From assembly GCA_013396755.1 (NCBI GenBank), contig VWZF01001849.1, positions 634,471 through 698,470 on the forward strand: a stretch of 64,000 nt of DNA, given 5' to 3'. Both the position numbers and the translations under genes were made by a program. Numbering within the stretch: the first letter of the stretch is position 1; each line of letters begins with the position of its first letter. This DNA comes from Sclerurus mexicanus. Lineage: Eukaryota > Chordata > Aves > Passeriformes > Furnariidae. Below the pieces are notes generated by a model that worked only from the letters and a program-made list of their open reading frames with translations, was not told the DNA's origin and made no database searches. Below, piece by piece: positions 24,599 to 38,214 of the stretch.

Positions 24599-25124
24599 TG
24601 TGGTGGTTTAGTTTTCTTGGTTTTGGTCTAGGCTTTCCCTGGTAACAGGGTTATAACTAAGGAAGTATTCCACACCATTCCTTTACGTAATCAGGTGTAT
24701 ATAAGATGAGGAGAAATGTTTTCTCCCTCTCTCTTCCTTTCCTGTGCTTGAAGGACAGCAGGTCTCTGTGTTGACCTCTCTCTTACCTATATGAGTTGAG
24801 GCCTATATGAGAGCTGTTGTCCCAGTCACACGGAGGGTGGAGATTTCTGCTGTTTCCTTGAGGGAAGTTTGGTGAGAATTTGTTGTGTTAGTTACTTTAT
24901 TGAGCTTTTCCCCGAGTTTTCAAGTGTGGGTGTATCTGTTTTGTTTTTACCCATTTTTGTCCCTCTTCCCTTTCCCTTTTCCCCCTTTTCCGTTTTGGGG
25001 TTGTTTGGGATTCTTGTTCTGTATATACATAGTGTTTAACTGTATATAACTGTAATATATGTGAATATATATATACTTTTACTACATTTTTCTTTTGGTA
25101 CTTTTTTTTCTCTTTTTGGGGGGG

Positions 25125-25125
25125 N
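25125..25125. other. Assembly gap (single N) inside LTR at a poly-G run
   Basis: The bases before and after repeat each other (ttttggtactttttttt blocks), so this is an unresolved contig overlap at a G-homopolymer. Confidence 0.95.
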
Positions 25126-25160
25126 CGTTTTTCTTTTGGTACTTTTTTTTCTCTTTTTTT

Positions 25161-25178
25161 GGGGGGGGAGGGGCGGGG
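25161..25178 (+). other. Potential G-quadruplex in LTR
   Basis: A run of eight G is followed by A, four G, C and four G, giving four G-tetrad-capable runs with one-base loops. This is a composition-based call only. It coincides with the site where the assembly failed. Confidence 0.6.
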
Positions 25179-25236
25179 CGTGGAATCTGTGTGGTCAACA
25201 TCTGGGTTTGGCAGGGACCCAACCCAAACCTCCTCA

Positions 25237-25241
25237 CCAAG
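25237..25241. repeat. Target-site duplication CCAAG (right)
   Basis: This is the partner of 24594-24598. Confidence 0.85.
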
Positions 25242-28200
25242 GTCATGACTTGTGAGACAATCAGACAGGCACTATGAAAATGCTTCTCATTCAACTTGCC
25301 TTGAATATCTGGTTTTTCAAAATAATGAAGAAATTAACATGAAGTCTAAAGAGAACAAGAAGAAGCTCCAAGTTGATTTTGTCTTACTCATTTATTTCCA
25401 TGTGACTAGTGTCCCTAAAGCTCTGTTATTTACCTCAATACTTTTGAGGCATTTTATTCTTATGTAATATGCTGGTATGCTTTCATTGTGCCAAGCATCA
25501 CACCACAAACTTGGACCCCAAAGATCTCAAGGATGAAGCTCTACTGAGTGGCAAGGAGTGGTTCAGACACCATGAGACAAGGCAGAAAAGTCTCTTACTA
25601 GCAAGTGTTAGCCTTCAGGACAGGAAATGAAGAATTGGAGGGACTTTTTGGAAGGATGAAAATACTGTTCTGTTCCTAACAAAGGGAATAAGGGGGGAAT
25701 TGTTTATATTACAGAAAAAGCATCAAAAATTTGTTTAGGCCCTCTTACATGCCATCCTAAAAATGATCCTGAACAAAACCTAAACTTTCACAAATTGGTC
25801 CTGATGTCTACATATGGAGCTCCAGGGTCATTTGGATTGAGTAATTGCCCCTTAACTATGCTTTTTAGAGTGCTAACATTCACCCTATTCAAACTTAGGT
25901 ACCTAACAAGTCAGATAATGTAATCTGTCTTGTTTCCCTCAATTCCCGCTGTAGTGAGTGGAGAGCAAGCAAAGGCAAGGGCTTACATTTGGATCTGGCG
26001 CCTTCTAGAAGGTCCCCTCCTCTGTCACTACTGGCTGAAGCACACAGGTACAGTCAGCATCTAAAACGAAGTCCTGTGAAGTGCCTCGGGAAAAGAGTGC
26101 AATTACATCTTCCCACAATGACTCTACTTGTCTTACATGGACATTGCAGCCATTTAAAAAACAAAAAAGGACGCTCCCATTCGTAAACAAGAATAGTGTA
26201 TGAGTTGTGCTAAAGGAAGCACTATGTAATCCTTCAACTTCCCTTGCATATACGGCAGTATTAATAAGAGGAAAAATTCAGCAGATGTTTCACAGAAAAG
26301 AGAGTTGAACAATAGCTCAGCACTGCAGGCTTTGCTTTTTAAACCAACATATACAGGGTCTGACAGAGATATTTCAGACCGCCAATTGAAAACCTGCAGG
26401 AAGAACAGTATTTTACCAGAAAACATCAGTTCAACAAAATCTAAATGGTACATGAGACAAGAAGGTTATTTTTAGACTATTGTCACAAAACTTAATTATC
26501 AAACCTACCTAGGGAACTCAGATTTCTTAACGCTGTTGTTCTAATAGGTACCTTAAATTGTCCCCACTTGTAACGATTCTCTTCTTGGAAAGCTATGTCT
26601 TCACTTTTTTATGTATTTACTTTTGATTTGAAGATGAAAGGATATTTCATCAGAGCTCACTTTCAAGCAAAAACTTTAATGTTTTAATAAGCTTTGCTAC
26701 CTGTAACATACCACACAAATCAACTGGAGATTTTAGCTGAGAAGTTTAACTAGGTAAGGGTTTCTTTTCCTTACATGTCCAGGGACTTAGTTTATTAACA
26801 CTTTCAAAGTGCAACAAATGTGTTCTGAATATCTTGAAATAAAACTGTTGAACTTCATATTGAGGGTATTTGCAGCTATAGCAATAAATAGGATCTAAAT
26901 TCTAGTGGTCTTATGGCTCTGACAGAATGATTTGTTTCTGCACTGAACTGATTTTTTCAAAGTGAAGGCAAGTAAAGTACCCTTAATGTTCAGGAAGAGT
27001 CTGCACCTTAAGTCAGCTCCAGTGTTTCTTGCTGGGAAGTCTCTGGAGGATCCAGACTGCTGCTGGTTTGAGTGCTGGGCCTGTGCTACGCTTAAAAACC
27101 AGCCACTTTCCCTTCACATGCTGCATGTGCTGCAAAGGCTGATAAAGTGGTCTCATAGAGGAAAGAAGGGAAATTTCTGACAATGTTATAATCTATTTTG
27201 CACTCCTAGATGCTTCAATTCCTTCTAGAAGCACTTTTGATAGAGCATTAGATGTCTGTATGGTAGCATTTTTGTCATACCATGGCAACACATAGGCTAT
27301 ACAGCACCTTTCTAGGTGCTAGCTAGCTTTAGAAAAGCTTTATTCCATGCACCTTTTAGCTGTCGTTAGATTAATTATACTTATGATAATGCAGGAAATC
27401 ACAGAAGAAAGATATAAGTCAAAAATATTAAAAAAATATATTATTATAATATAAAATATAGATCATGGACTTAAATAAATTTTGGGTTATTTGTATCTTT
27501 TAAATTTTTTTAATATCATGATAAAACAAAAATATCAGCTTTTTGTGAGCTGCCATTGGAAATAATGTAACTTTATTATTTTGATTTTGTCCCATCTACC
27601 TTTCTTATTAAAACAAAAACATACAGAAAAAAAAATTGAATTAGTAGTTTCATAAACTGCATTGTCATGAGCAGCTGGCATTATTTGGTAACAAAAACAA
27701 GAAAAAAGTAAAATTTTTTCAGTCATCTTTGCTAATGAATTATTTGCCCTTCAGCTGCCAAACTTTACTGCATGTGTTAGTTCAGCTGTTGTCAAATGCT
27801 CTTTACTAGCATGTAAACATATTCTCTTGAGCAAATAAAGCTGATCTGACTGTTGGTCTGAGAAGACATGAGGCTGCCTTTGATCACAGTGTGGCTGTTT
27901 CATAAAGGTCAAAACACTAAGAAAGTGTGAGAATTCAGCAGTTTTTTTCTCAGCTCTGTGGAAGCATTTAACTACCCAAACATTGCAGGTCACAGCTATT
28001 CTGCTTTTCCCACTTGCTTCCAGTCATTCAGAGGGTATGACTTGAAAACAGTATTATTTTATTGTTTTTTAATCTTCCATCTGTCAATAAGAACACAAGG
28101 CTCATTGTAGGTATATCGGTACATATACTACAGGAATAAAGAGTAGTTCAGTTTACAGTCCTGGACTTGCAGCATTCAGAACTAATAACAATTTTCACTG

Positions 28201-31200
28201 GTAAAATCAAGAGGCATTTTTCACTCTTACTTCTTCATTGTACTTCTTCCTAGACCCTCTACAAGAAGAATCTCACAAATACTTTGCTGCTGCACACACA
28301 GAGTTTTGACAGCCATTGTTGATGGCATTTTTTTCCTAAGTGGTCATCAAGGGACATCATGGGCTCCTTTTCAGTTTGTGTGCTGTATCTGGCATGATAA
28401 TGAACATGGCCATGGTCCTTGGAACAGGTTGTTTCCAGCGTGCTCCCCAGCATCTCACTGCATGCTGGAAAGCCTTCTTGGTTATCGCCTGCAACTGGAA
28501 GATCCCTCTCCCTCTTCTTCTCCTACTGACCCTTAAAAAATGACCTCTTTTCCAGCCATGCCACTTCGAAAGGAATTGATTATGCCCCTCTGGAATACTC
28601 TGGAGAGTGCCCTGAGGAGCCAGAATGTTTAAGGCATCCCAGTCATTGGTTTATCAATGTCTTGGATAGCAGGTAATGTGTTGCTACCCAGTTACCATGA
28701 AATTGTGCTTACCTCAAGCCAGACTAAGGTAACATGCAAGTGGCATAATTTATTTGCAACATCCAAAATGGACAACAGTTACAAATATTTATAAAAGGTG
28801 ATGTTGCATAATTGACTGCCACTGAGAATTCAATAACTGGAATTTTCCCTCTCCTTTCTAGGTAATCACACAATGGACAGTGTATTTTGGCACCTATTAC
28901 ACGATGTCTCTCCATGATTTTGCTTTTATAGATGGATTTAATTTTTCACCTTGAAGTGCATTCATTTTTTTCATGGAGGAGATAAAGTTATCATATTTAT
29001 TATTTTTTTTAAAGTGTCCTTTTCCTTTGGTAATATCAGTATTTCTCTCTTAGAATTTCTCCTGTGTTTCCTCTGTGTTTGACTCCCTGTTACAGTGAGA
29101 GAGAGTAACTATTTCTCTTCCTTTCTCTTTGGAGAGCATTTTTCAACATGAAGAGTCTCAGATTTGGTATCGAGGGTCAAACCCTGAATTTTATAGTTCA
29201 CAGAACCAAGTACAAAAATATAAATGGGAGAGCTCATTAATGGCTTTTGGCTGAGGTGAAACATATTGGTAATTAACCTCCCCAAGGAGCTTCAGACTGA
29301 GAGAAGCTGGCCAGCCCTTTTCCTTCAAGCTCACTAGAAATACATCTTCAAATATTTATGTAGATAGATTTTCAATGACTAATTGGACACACAGTTAGAA
29401 TGAGACCATAATAATTATGACAGTCCATAAAGCTTCATGCTCAAGTGAAACAGTATATTTTGGAGTTTTGGTAATTCAAATAACCAAGTAACAGTTTGCG
29501 AAGTCAACTGAGGTAAAAGTTAATTGATTACAAGAAAAATGGTGCAGGACTGTCCTCTTTTGTTTTAAAAGATGAGGCACAGTAATTAAACTGTTAAGTT
29601 TCTGTTTTGAAGACAAAGGCATCAATACACTTTGTGCCTTGGGATGCATGATAGATACCATCTACAAACCAAAGCCTCATGTAAAACACACTGAATACAC
29701 CTGTGGAGGAGGCAGAGAATGAATCAGGCGAACTCAGGAGCAGAAGGGAAGGTTGTGTTTCCCCATATGTGTGTTAGACATAGCATGGCCACACTGTGGA
29801 AGAAATGATGGTGTGCTGTGTGAAACAGGGATGCAGAGGACAGGGATGGCATTGTCAGCAAAGCCCAGTATACACATTTATTCTCTACTGGGGGTTTTGT
29901 TGTGAATGTGAACAGCAAAATTGTATTACTAGTTTTCATTCAGTTAACTTTTTTTTATTATTATTTTTAATTTTCTTGCAAAAGAGTGCTTGTCCTCTCT
30001 GTGCTGTATCTGTTAGGAGAGCACTTGCAGTTGTCAGGCAATCTATGCTTCTGCTTGTCCTGGTGGAAAGAGTTTGCCCAGGAAATGAATTCACCCTTAG
30101 TCATTGCATGGCATTTTTTAGTATGGTCTAGTGAACACAAACGAAATAACACAGAAGCTTATTCAAATTGTTTGTGCTTTCTTTCTTCCTCCCTAGAAAT
30201 GCCTCTAACACTTTTTTGTTGCCTGTATTTCCTACCAGTTGACTCCAGAGTTGTTCAACAGATAATTTTTTTCTTTCCTCAACCTTCTTTTCAATAAAAT
30301 ACTTTTTGTAATGAGCAGTAGACTGATAAATTGTTGTTAGAGAAAATCATTACAAAGGAATATGTCTGTATTTATGTTTTGAGCGTAGATGTAAGTAAAT
30401 GGTTATTAAGGGATGCTGGTACCCAAATATAAGCTCTGAAAAATCAAGGGACAGTGAAAAAAGAGGCAAGAACTAAATACCTTTTACCAGAGGGGAATGG
30501 GAAGTTACCAGACAGGAAATGCAGAGGTGTGCGGACTGAGTCATGGAGAGGAGCCCTTCATGTGTGGGCACTACAAGAAGATTGGAGGGGAGTGGGTGAT
30601 ACTAGTAAGGAGAATAAGGAAATAAAATGACAAGATAACCATCAGTGAGATGTAATTGGCTTGATGTGAGAAATGGGTGACAGTTAAAATGAGTTTTTTC
30701 TGTCATATACGTTCTGATTCACAATCATGCAGGTAAATCAGGCAGTGCCATCACTCCCAAGAGAGTCTTGGGGCATGAGCAGGCTGCATGTCTGCAGCCT
30801 CAGCACACACATACAGGTTCTCTGCTGTGGAGGGGGAAATTCACACCTTCAGGAAGGCTGGGACAAGGACTGGGAATCACTCATGCCCTGGTGCAACCTT
30901 GTACTCTTTTCTTCTTGTGTTTTTAAGGACTTCATTCCTACTTCAGAGCATTTTGTGTCCCATGTGCATAATTTCTCTGAAAGTGCTATAAGAAAAAGAA
31001 TCATCAGTAGAAAGAGAATTATATTCTTGTCAAAAAGAAAAATGCAGTGGGGATTTTTTTCCACCATAATCAAGTCTCTGATATTAAATCACCTGGAGAG
31101 GAGGAGAAAATGAAAAAAAGACCATGAAAATGAATGTAAATATTTTATTCTTAAAAGTAAATCTAGAATTCAAGTAATAATCACTTTATTACACTATATT

Positions 31201-32480
31201 CTGTGTTATAGCTTAATGCCTCATTTTGGAAAATAGCTGTAAAGAAAACACGTTCCTAGCTTGCAGTTTCTAGCTTGCACTTTATGCACTGTGTTTCTAA
31301 TGATTATTTTTCAGGGCATGAAGCTCTCATGTTTATTATGCACCCTCAAGCTTAAGCACACATATCATATCAAGTGTTCCCTCTGCTGGTTCAGCAGCCC
31401 TGAGAGATGTTCTGTGAACACCATTATGTTGTCAGGCTGAAATTAAACAGCAACTTCTAAAAATAAGACTTGATGCATTATCACTAGAAATTGTGATAAA
31501 GACATCAGACAAAAGGAAAGTTGTCACACTCCTGTCATTAAATGTACATACAAACTTGTTCAAAACCTTCAGTTAAGTGTAATTTGTTACCTAATATCAA
31601 CAAAGATCTATCTTTAACTGGCCGATATATTACACATGAGAACAGATACCCTGGTCTCATAAGCATTCTGCAGCATGTGTTACTATGTCTAAGGAGCAAA
31701 CACAAGATCACCAGTGAAGGAGATATTTTAAAGCTGCAGGAAAGATTGATTTTGCAACAGTACTCCTGCATCAGATGAGCAGGACTTCACAATAAATGAA
31801 CGACAAATGAAGAGCTAGGCTGGAGCTCACCATCCCTAATCGATCCCTCTGAAAGCAGACACTGAAAGGTATCTTGGCTGCAGTTACATATCTGGTACCA
31901 CCTAAAGAGTAATTCAGAGTAGTCTCTTCTCGGTATAAACATGATACAGTAAAAGAATAAACACTTATGACCAAAACATATACTAAACTTTATGTCTTAA
32001 TAATGTGTTGTACTTCTTCAGCTGACAAACGTATTAATAGAGTACAATTAAGCCACTCTTTATGACTGCTTCTATATTTTTCCCAACAGTGTTGAAAAAC
32101 AGTGTTTTGGCTTGGTCTTAAAGGTGCTAAAAAAATAAATAATTTGGTCAAACTGACCTTTCTTTCAACGTGGTTTCCAGAGTACTGGTTAAAAATCAGT
32201 GCACATTTTGATTTATTGAAAGTGAAATCGTTCAATTAACCTAAATTAATTTTATTTTGGCTTTTTAAAAGCTGTGAGTGAGTTCTTCAGCTAATTTCAA
32301 AACTGGGGCTTGGGGTATGCGTGTGTGTATTTCAAGGTACTAGAGCAAAACCAGATATGAAAAACTTAAAATCATTGCATATTGGAACTCACATTACTCT
32401 CTTTTCATGTAGGGTAGGTCCCTGTAATTTTTTCCAAGTCATTTTTTCCACTTTTGTCAGTTTTTATGCTCCCACCGTCT

Positions 32481-32545
32481 TTAAAAAAACACAAACAACA
32501 AAACCCCAAAATAAAAACACAAATCCAAAACCCAACAAAAGGTAT
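32481..32545. repeat. A/C-rich low-complexity tract
   Basis: The tract is made of A and C in AAAAC, CAAAA and CCCAA units with very few other bases. Confidence 0.75.
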
Positions 32546-33386
32546 CCTAATTATCAGAGCAGAAGGTTTCTCAGCTCTGGCTGCAGGAGCACACAGGTTG
32601 GTACCCTGAAGACAGCAGGGAAGAATGCAAGGATCAGCAGTGTGGCCAGCTGTCTTGAAACACCTGGGAAGGCTTTAAATGATGACAATGTTCTTGATTG
32701 TCTCATGACTTCTAAGTAGAAATATATACATTTTTGAAGTGGAGGGGATATTCATCAGCAAAGCAAAATTTTTCATGGAATGACTGTCAGGCTGATTCAA
32801 CGAAACCTCCCCTGCCCATCATTCTTTGCTACCATAGGGAGAGAAATGTAATTTTCAATTAGTTTTTTATAACCTCATAGATGACATTCATGGGAGAGGA
32901 CTTGTGCTTGTGACTAAGGAAGAGGCAGACTGGCATGTGTCAGGGGCTAATTCTCCGAGCTCTGCCCTGTGGCAAAGCAGGACTGGAACAGCACCTTTAT
33001 TGATGCAAAAGAATGGGCCTTTTCTACAAGCATTTGCAGAATAAAGCTGTATGAAACCATTGGCTACGTTACTCAGCAAAGATTTAGTTGTCAGTCAGTG
33101 TGATTTTCAAGCCAAGAAAAAATAAGAATAGGAGTAAAACAGAAACAGGTTTGCCTTCCATAAGAGTTTTACAAGCAGTATTGTATGTTGTCTTGAGTTC
33201 TGTGTGTCTGCACATATGTAACCTGGACTGCCTCATAAGTCTTAGTGCTCTGCTAATATAATCATCTCACTGAGTGTATTTTGCTTGTTTTGAAAATGTA
33301 TGTTATAATTATTAATAAAAAAGAGAACCTATCCTGTTCTGAGGGGGAAAAAAAAAGGAGTAACTTATTTAAAAATAAAAGAAAAA

Positions 33387-33403
33387 ACAACAACAACAAC
33401 AAA
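33387..33403. repeat. (CAA)n microsatellite
   Basis: About five tandem CAA units in an A-rich context. Confidence 0.8.
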
Positions 33404-36400
33404 AGAGTGCGATTCACCCAGAAAGGTGATTCAGGTAGAGTGTGAAGAAGAGAATATTGGTGGTCCAACACGTACTGATCAAGAAACAGGTACATCAGCT
33501 GCAGTTAACACTCATATTTGTTGGGACTGATTTTGTATCCACTAGTCTTCCCTCGAATAAGTGTGCCATTAGGAAAGGAAAAGAAATAAAGATATTTCAA
33601 AAGCCATTTCACAAAGAAATAAGCAAAGGCAATGAAAGGGAATACATTTTCATATATTGGCAATTAGAGCTGGAAGCCTAAATTCACGTGTGACCAAACC
33701 TGAAATGTAAGATGAGGAATCCATATGTGTTTGTTCAGCAATAAAAGTCACTTGATCTAGTGACAATTTGTTAATTGCTTTGAAATATTTCAGTGACCAT
33801 TTGGCAAACAAATGTTAAAAGATACCCTGGTCCCACTTCACTTAGTATATTAATTTTAGATAAACCTGGTATTCACTTGGCCTTCGGATTTCCAAACTGA
33901 AATTTGAGCAGAATTTGGACAAAAGAAGGTGAATACACCCTGAATCAAGTGTGGAACTGTCTTTTGCCTTAACAAGGTTTCCTGCAGGCAGTGTTCATCT
34001 GCTGGTTCTTCTTAAATGGAGCAAGTACCCTCCAGAACCACCCATGATCAGAGTCTGAGAGGCTGTGATGCTGTTCAAGCACCCTCCAAGTTCACTGTCA
34101 CTGTCACTAAGATGCTCTGAATTTCCACCCAGAGGCTTCCAAAACTTCTTTCTTTTCTCCCTGGACCAGGTTTGAAGCTCAGAGGTTCTCCAAATTGGTT
34201 AATTCCCAGTCTCCCTGCTCTGTATCCATTCATTAAAGTTCAAAGAGAGCTGGAGACATGAAAGCCCTGGAATCCTTGAGGCCTGAAACTACTGGTTCAG
34301 TGTTGCTGAAAATTACAGTTTTTGTTTGTTAAACAGAGGCCTTTGGAATTTCCCTTTCACAGGAGCTGCAAGGTTTCTATAATTTGTCCCCAAACAAACA
34401 ACAAAGTGCTATGAAAGGAATTTGATGCTGAATGCATACCTTTCTCCTCACAATTAATTAAGAGGAGTGAAACAGCATGTCATTACCCTAGGTGGTACCT
34501 TGTGGCCATCTGTCTCTGAGCCACAGCACACATGCAGGCAGTGAACATATCTAGCTCTACCTCTTCTGACCCGAACCGTTAACCAAAATTCAGTTCTTGT
34601 GCAGTATCCCTTAGGCAAATAAATTGATGAGGGGCCTTTTTGATGCAGTCCTCCTTTCTGTTGCAGGAAAAATAGGTACAACTATTTGTCACTATCTCAC
34701 TGTAGAAGTTAGAGGGACAGGAGGAAGAAGAAGCAAAGCCAGAAGTCTTTTTTTCCCCAGTACAAGATGCTCTTCATTTTAATTAAAAATATTTTTGTAG
34801 TCTTTTTTTCCTTAGGTTGAGAGTGGGTTTTTGGCTGTTTTCATGTCTTTCTCACTGCTGTTTCTGGTCCTGTTACTGGCTGATGCCTCGCTTCAATGAA
34901 GTCAAAGCTCTGCCCTGGTGGTTTTTAACGGGCTCCTGACAAATCCCTTAAATTCCATAGACAAGGAATAGCTTCAAGAAGTCCAATTAAACAGTGGCTT
35001 TATGTTGATCTAAAAGTCATCAAAGCAACAAAAAAGAGGCTATTTAGTTGTTTATTTAGGTAGAAGTAACCAAAAACTGTGACCAACAAATTCAGCCAAG
35101 GAGTAAGGGTTATGTTTTTGTCCACCAGCCTGTTAGCTGCAGGACAGGATTATAATGGTAGTTGGTAAAAAAAATTGTATTGATTGTATTCCTTGACTGA
35201 CAAACAGCACGCAATATCAATCCTATGCTTTAACTGTAGCTCTGTAGACTGGACTGTCTCTTGATGAAAGGCTAGTTTAGTTTATCACAAAATCTTTGAA
35301 ACATCATGATTAGAGGTGTCACTAAGATTAAAACTCCTAAATTTATTCAGGTAGTAATTTAACTTTAATTTTTGCCTCCAAAGATGAAAGAATGGATTCT
35401 TTTTTAAAATGAAGAAAGCTAGATAAAGAGGTAAATCACTACTGATAGTTTCTGACTTGAATGTGAGTTGGATTTCTTTCCCAATTAATAAGCCTTCCTG
35501 TAAAAAAGCAAAGACATAAATTTTAGTATTTCATGTAAGCACAAGCACCGAAGGAACCAGATCAAGTCCAAGACCTGTACTGCTGTCAATGAAGCTTTAG
35601 TGATTAATGTCATATTTTCAGAATTCTATTATCGAACCACAACTTGATTGCCTCCCACACTTCTTTGTACTGAGTTATCAGGTCTGTCTGCATGACAAAT
35701 CATTGCTGTGCCAGACCTTTGATAACCCTTCTCTACCCAAAGCAGTAACAAAAATCAGAGGAAAAAGGTAATGTTTCTGTAGAAACTGCTACTGATAAAC
35801 AACAGTTCACCACTTTATCGAGTGGCATATGTCCCTCTAAGTCAAGCCTTTTCAGAAGAAAACAGGAGAAAGCTGTCAGGTAGTACAGCTACATGAATCT
35901 GAAAATAAATTACTTTGCGTCAGAGGCTGTTTTCAACCAAATTGTAACGAGAACAGGGCCAAGTCCCTGCACCTCAGAACTGTGCTGCCTGCTCAGATAC
36001 TCTAATTGACTCATTAAGTCTGACCACACAGGGCTTGTCATCAATTCCAGAGAGACATTAGTGAGTGCGCCCGAATGATGATCCTCTCCCAAAACATGAT
36101 GAAGGGCAATGCACTCGCCACAAGGCTCCCTACTTAGCACTGTATCTGGTGCAGATAAAGAGGCAAAGTGTTCATAGACTGCAGAAACACCCACAGTTCA
36201 AAAAAGAGTTTTCCTGTCCTCTGCAGGAAAGACAGATGTTTAAATGACAGCATTGCATAGGATACCTATTTGATTATACCAAGATACCAGCTGGATGAAA
36301 TGTCTTATCAGGAAATGTGCTTACAGTAAACCTAGATTAAAATATAACACCTTGGTGACACAACACTGGCTCTCTACAGGCTGTGGAATCAAGATGGAAA

Positions 36401-37098
36401 ACTCTTGTGTCTGTAAAGTGGTACTGAAGTGGCTGCCATTTCAAACACTAGAGACATCATGGAAGCTTTTAAAAAAAAAAAATAACCAGAGCAGCTGAGG
36501 ATGAATTTTGATCAGAACTGATTTTTCCTTTATTTGTAAGACACATGGGGTAGGAATGGGAGTGGAGTCTCACCATACCACAGGGAGTATAAGGAGAAAT
36601 CCTGCTGTGACAGTTTCATACTTCCCCATACAGAGGAAAGGTGGTTAATGTTTTCCTGAGCTGAGCAATCAGTGACAAGATTAGCTCTGACTCCTACTGC
36701 AGAGAGAGAGAACTCTTCTCCACCCTTATTTCTCAGCTATGTTTTGGGGAGTTACTGCCAGTGTAGGCTTTGTACTGAACAAGCCTTTCTTTCTTGGGTG
36801 TTTGGAAAGTGACTTCTTGTTAGCCTTGTATGGAGATCTGTGTTCTCCCTTCTTGTTTTATTTTTTTTCCCCTGAGTAATCCCTACTGGAAGTTCCAATT
36901 AGGCAAGGCTCTACCTATCCAAATTAAAATAATTTTTTATACCTTCTGATCTAGAAGATCTCAAAACACTTTCCACACCAAAGAAGGGACTTCAAGATTG
37001 CATCTAAGTTTGTTAATATTTTAATTTTCCATCCATTATCACTTTGCTGCAGTACAAAACATCAGGGAAAGCATAGTCCTTTCCCAGGATATCTGACA

Positions 37099-37116
37099 TG
37101 TCACATATATGTGACA
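37099..37116. repeat. 18-bp perfect palindrome
   Basis: TGTCACATATATGTGACA equals its own reverse complement. It overlaps a second palindrome, TGACATGTCA (37095-37104). It could bind a dimeric transcription factor or extrude a small cruciform. No gene start is visible nearby. Confidence 0.7.
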
Positions 37117-38180
37117 GATTGTGCATCTAACATCAGTCTTCCAGAAAGTGGTACAAGCAGTCTTTCTCTGTGGATTTTGTACCGTTAAGCAGATAGAGTT
37201 CTTTTTTCTGGAGGCAGAGGTGAAGGATGCTGCTATTGATGAAAGATGGGTTGTTATGGATCATCAGCTATGCTGATGCTGACCAAGTAGAAACTTCAGA
37301 GACTGCAACAGCCACTGTTTCTTAATTCACATCTCCCATGATGCCATCACGTGTGGATCTCTGTTCTTGCATGCCACAGATCTAATACTTAGGTTTCTGA
37401 GCTCTGTGTTTGTACATTTAAAGTGGAATCAAACTGAAAGCTCCTTTAACTATGCATTTAATATATGAAGTAATTTATAGTGTTGTTTATATATATACCC
37501 AGATAAGTAATAGTGTCACAGCGTGTAACAAAGCATGGTATATTTCCTTTGTAGCATGTAAAAGAACGTTGCATATGAAACTTGTAAACCACTACCATCT
37601 CAAGTCACCTAATTTACTTCATTTCCCTCTAACTACAACAAAGCAGCTTATGTCCCACATGATTTGTGTAGGGTACATACTTCTCCTCAGCCAGGCTTGG
37701 AGTCGATGCAGTATCGTTCTCTTTTCTAAACAATGAGATAAATGCAAATGAATGAGTCAACTACCCATCTGGGTCTGTGAGCATCCTATGGCTTTTACAG
37801 TTCTGTATTAATGTATGTTGTACATATATTGATACAAGGTTTTGGTCTGATAAACTTGCAAAAATCAATAGAACATTTTTCTTCTTGCTTTTGAACTTCC
37901 CAGGCTACTAAAAGCATATTGCTTTGACAGTATTTCACTGTCACTTTAGAATACATTTCTGATTTTCAGTCATATATGTATTTTATCATATGCCTTTCAG
38001 GCAGCTAGGAATATCTGGGTATTAACTTTTGTGTTCAAGTGACCAGAGAAAAGTTCTTTCTTGTATTGATTGTTTATATTAATAAGGCTGCTGGTGTATT
38101 ACCTGCTGACTTTAAGGATGGTGATGAGGAATCTAGCATAGTACAGGAAAATCATAGGACTTTTTTAAGAAAATGCACAT

Positions 38181-38214
38181 CAAAACAACCCAAACAAAAA
38201 CAAAACAAAAACAC
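38181..38214. repeat. (CAAAA)n-like tract
   Basis: A short A/C tract of CAAAA and ACAAA units. Confidence 0.75.

Larger units (their letters stand above)
23036..24683. repeat. 1,648-bp duplicated segment, copy 2
   Basis: This is the partner of 21387-23034 (see that entry). It continues without a break into the remainder of the LTR, so this contig carries the more complete right side. The other contig carries the left side with the CpG island. Confidence 0.9.
24599..25236 (+). mobile_element. Solo ERV LTR with gap (5-bp TSD CCAAG)
   Basis: TG...CA termini (TGTGGTGGTTTAG ... ACCTCCTCA) are flanked by perfect CCAAG repeats. A TATA box (tgtatataagatg) lies at about 24,697-24,709. Downstream is a long pyrimidine-rich region and then a T-run and G-run block with a gap at 25125. 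About 40 bp on either side of the gap are near-identical (25087-25124 and 25128-25168), so the true LTR is probably near 600 bp. The 5-bp duplication suggests an ERVL-type integrase. No internal viral genes are visible. The family is not named because I do not recognise it beyond 'avian ERV'. Confidence 0.88.

Noticed and set aside
35910..36194. 94-codon minus-strand frame with less biased composition
   Set aside because: It resembles a protein superficially, but no motif or convincing splice sites were found. Not supported as a gene.
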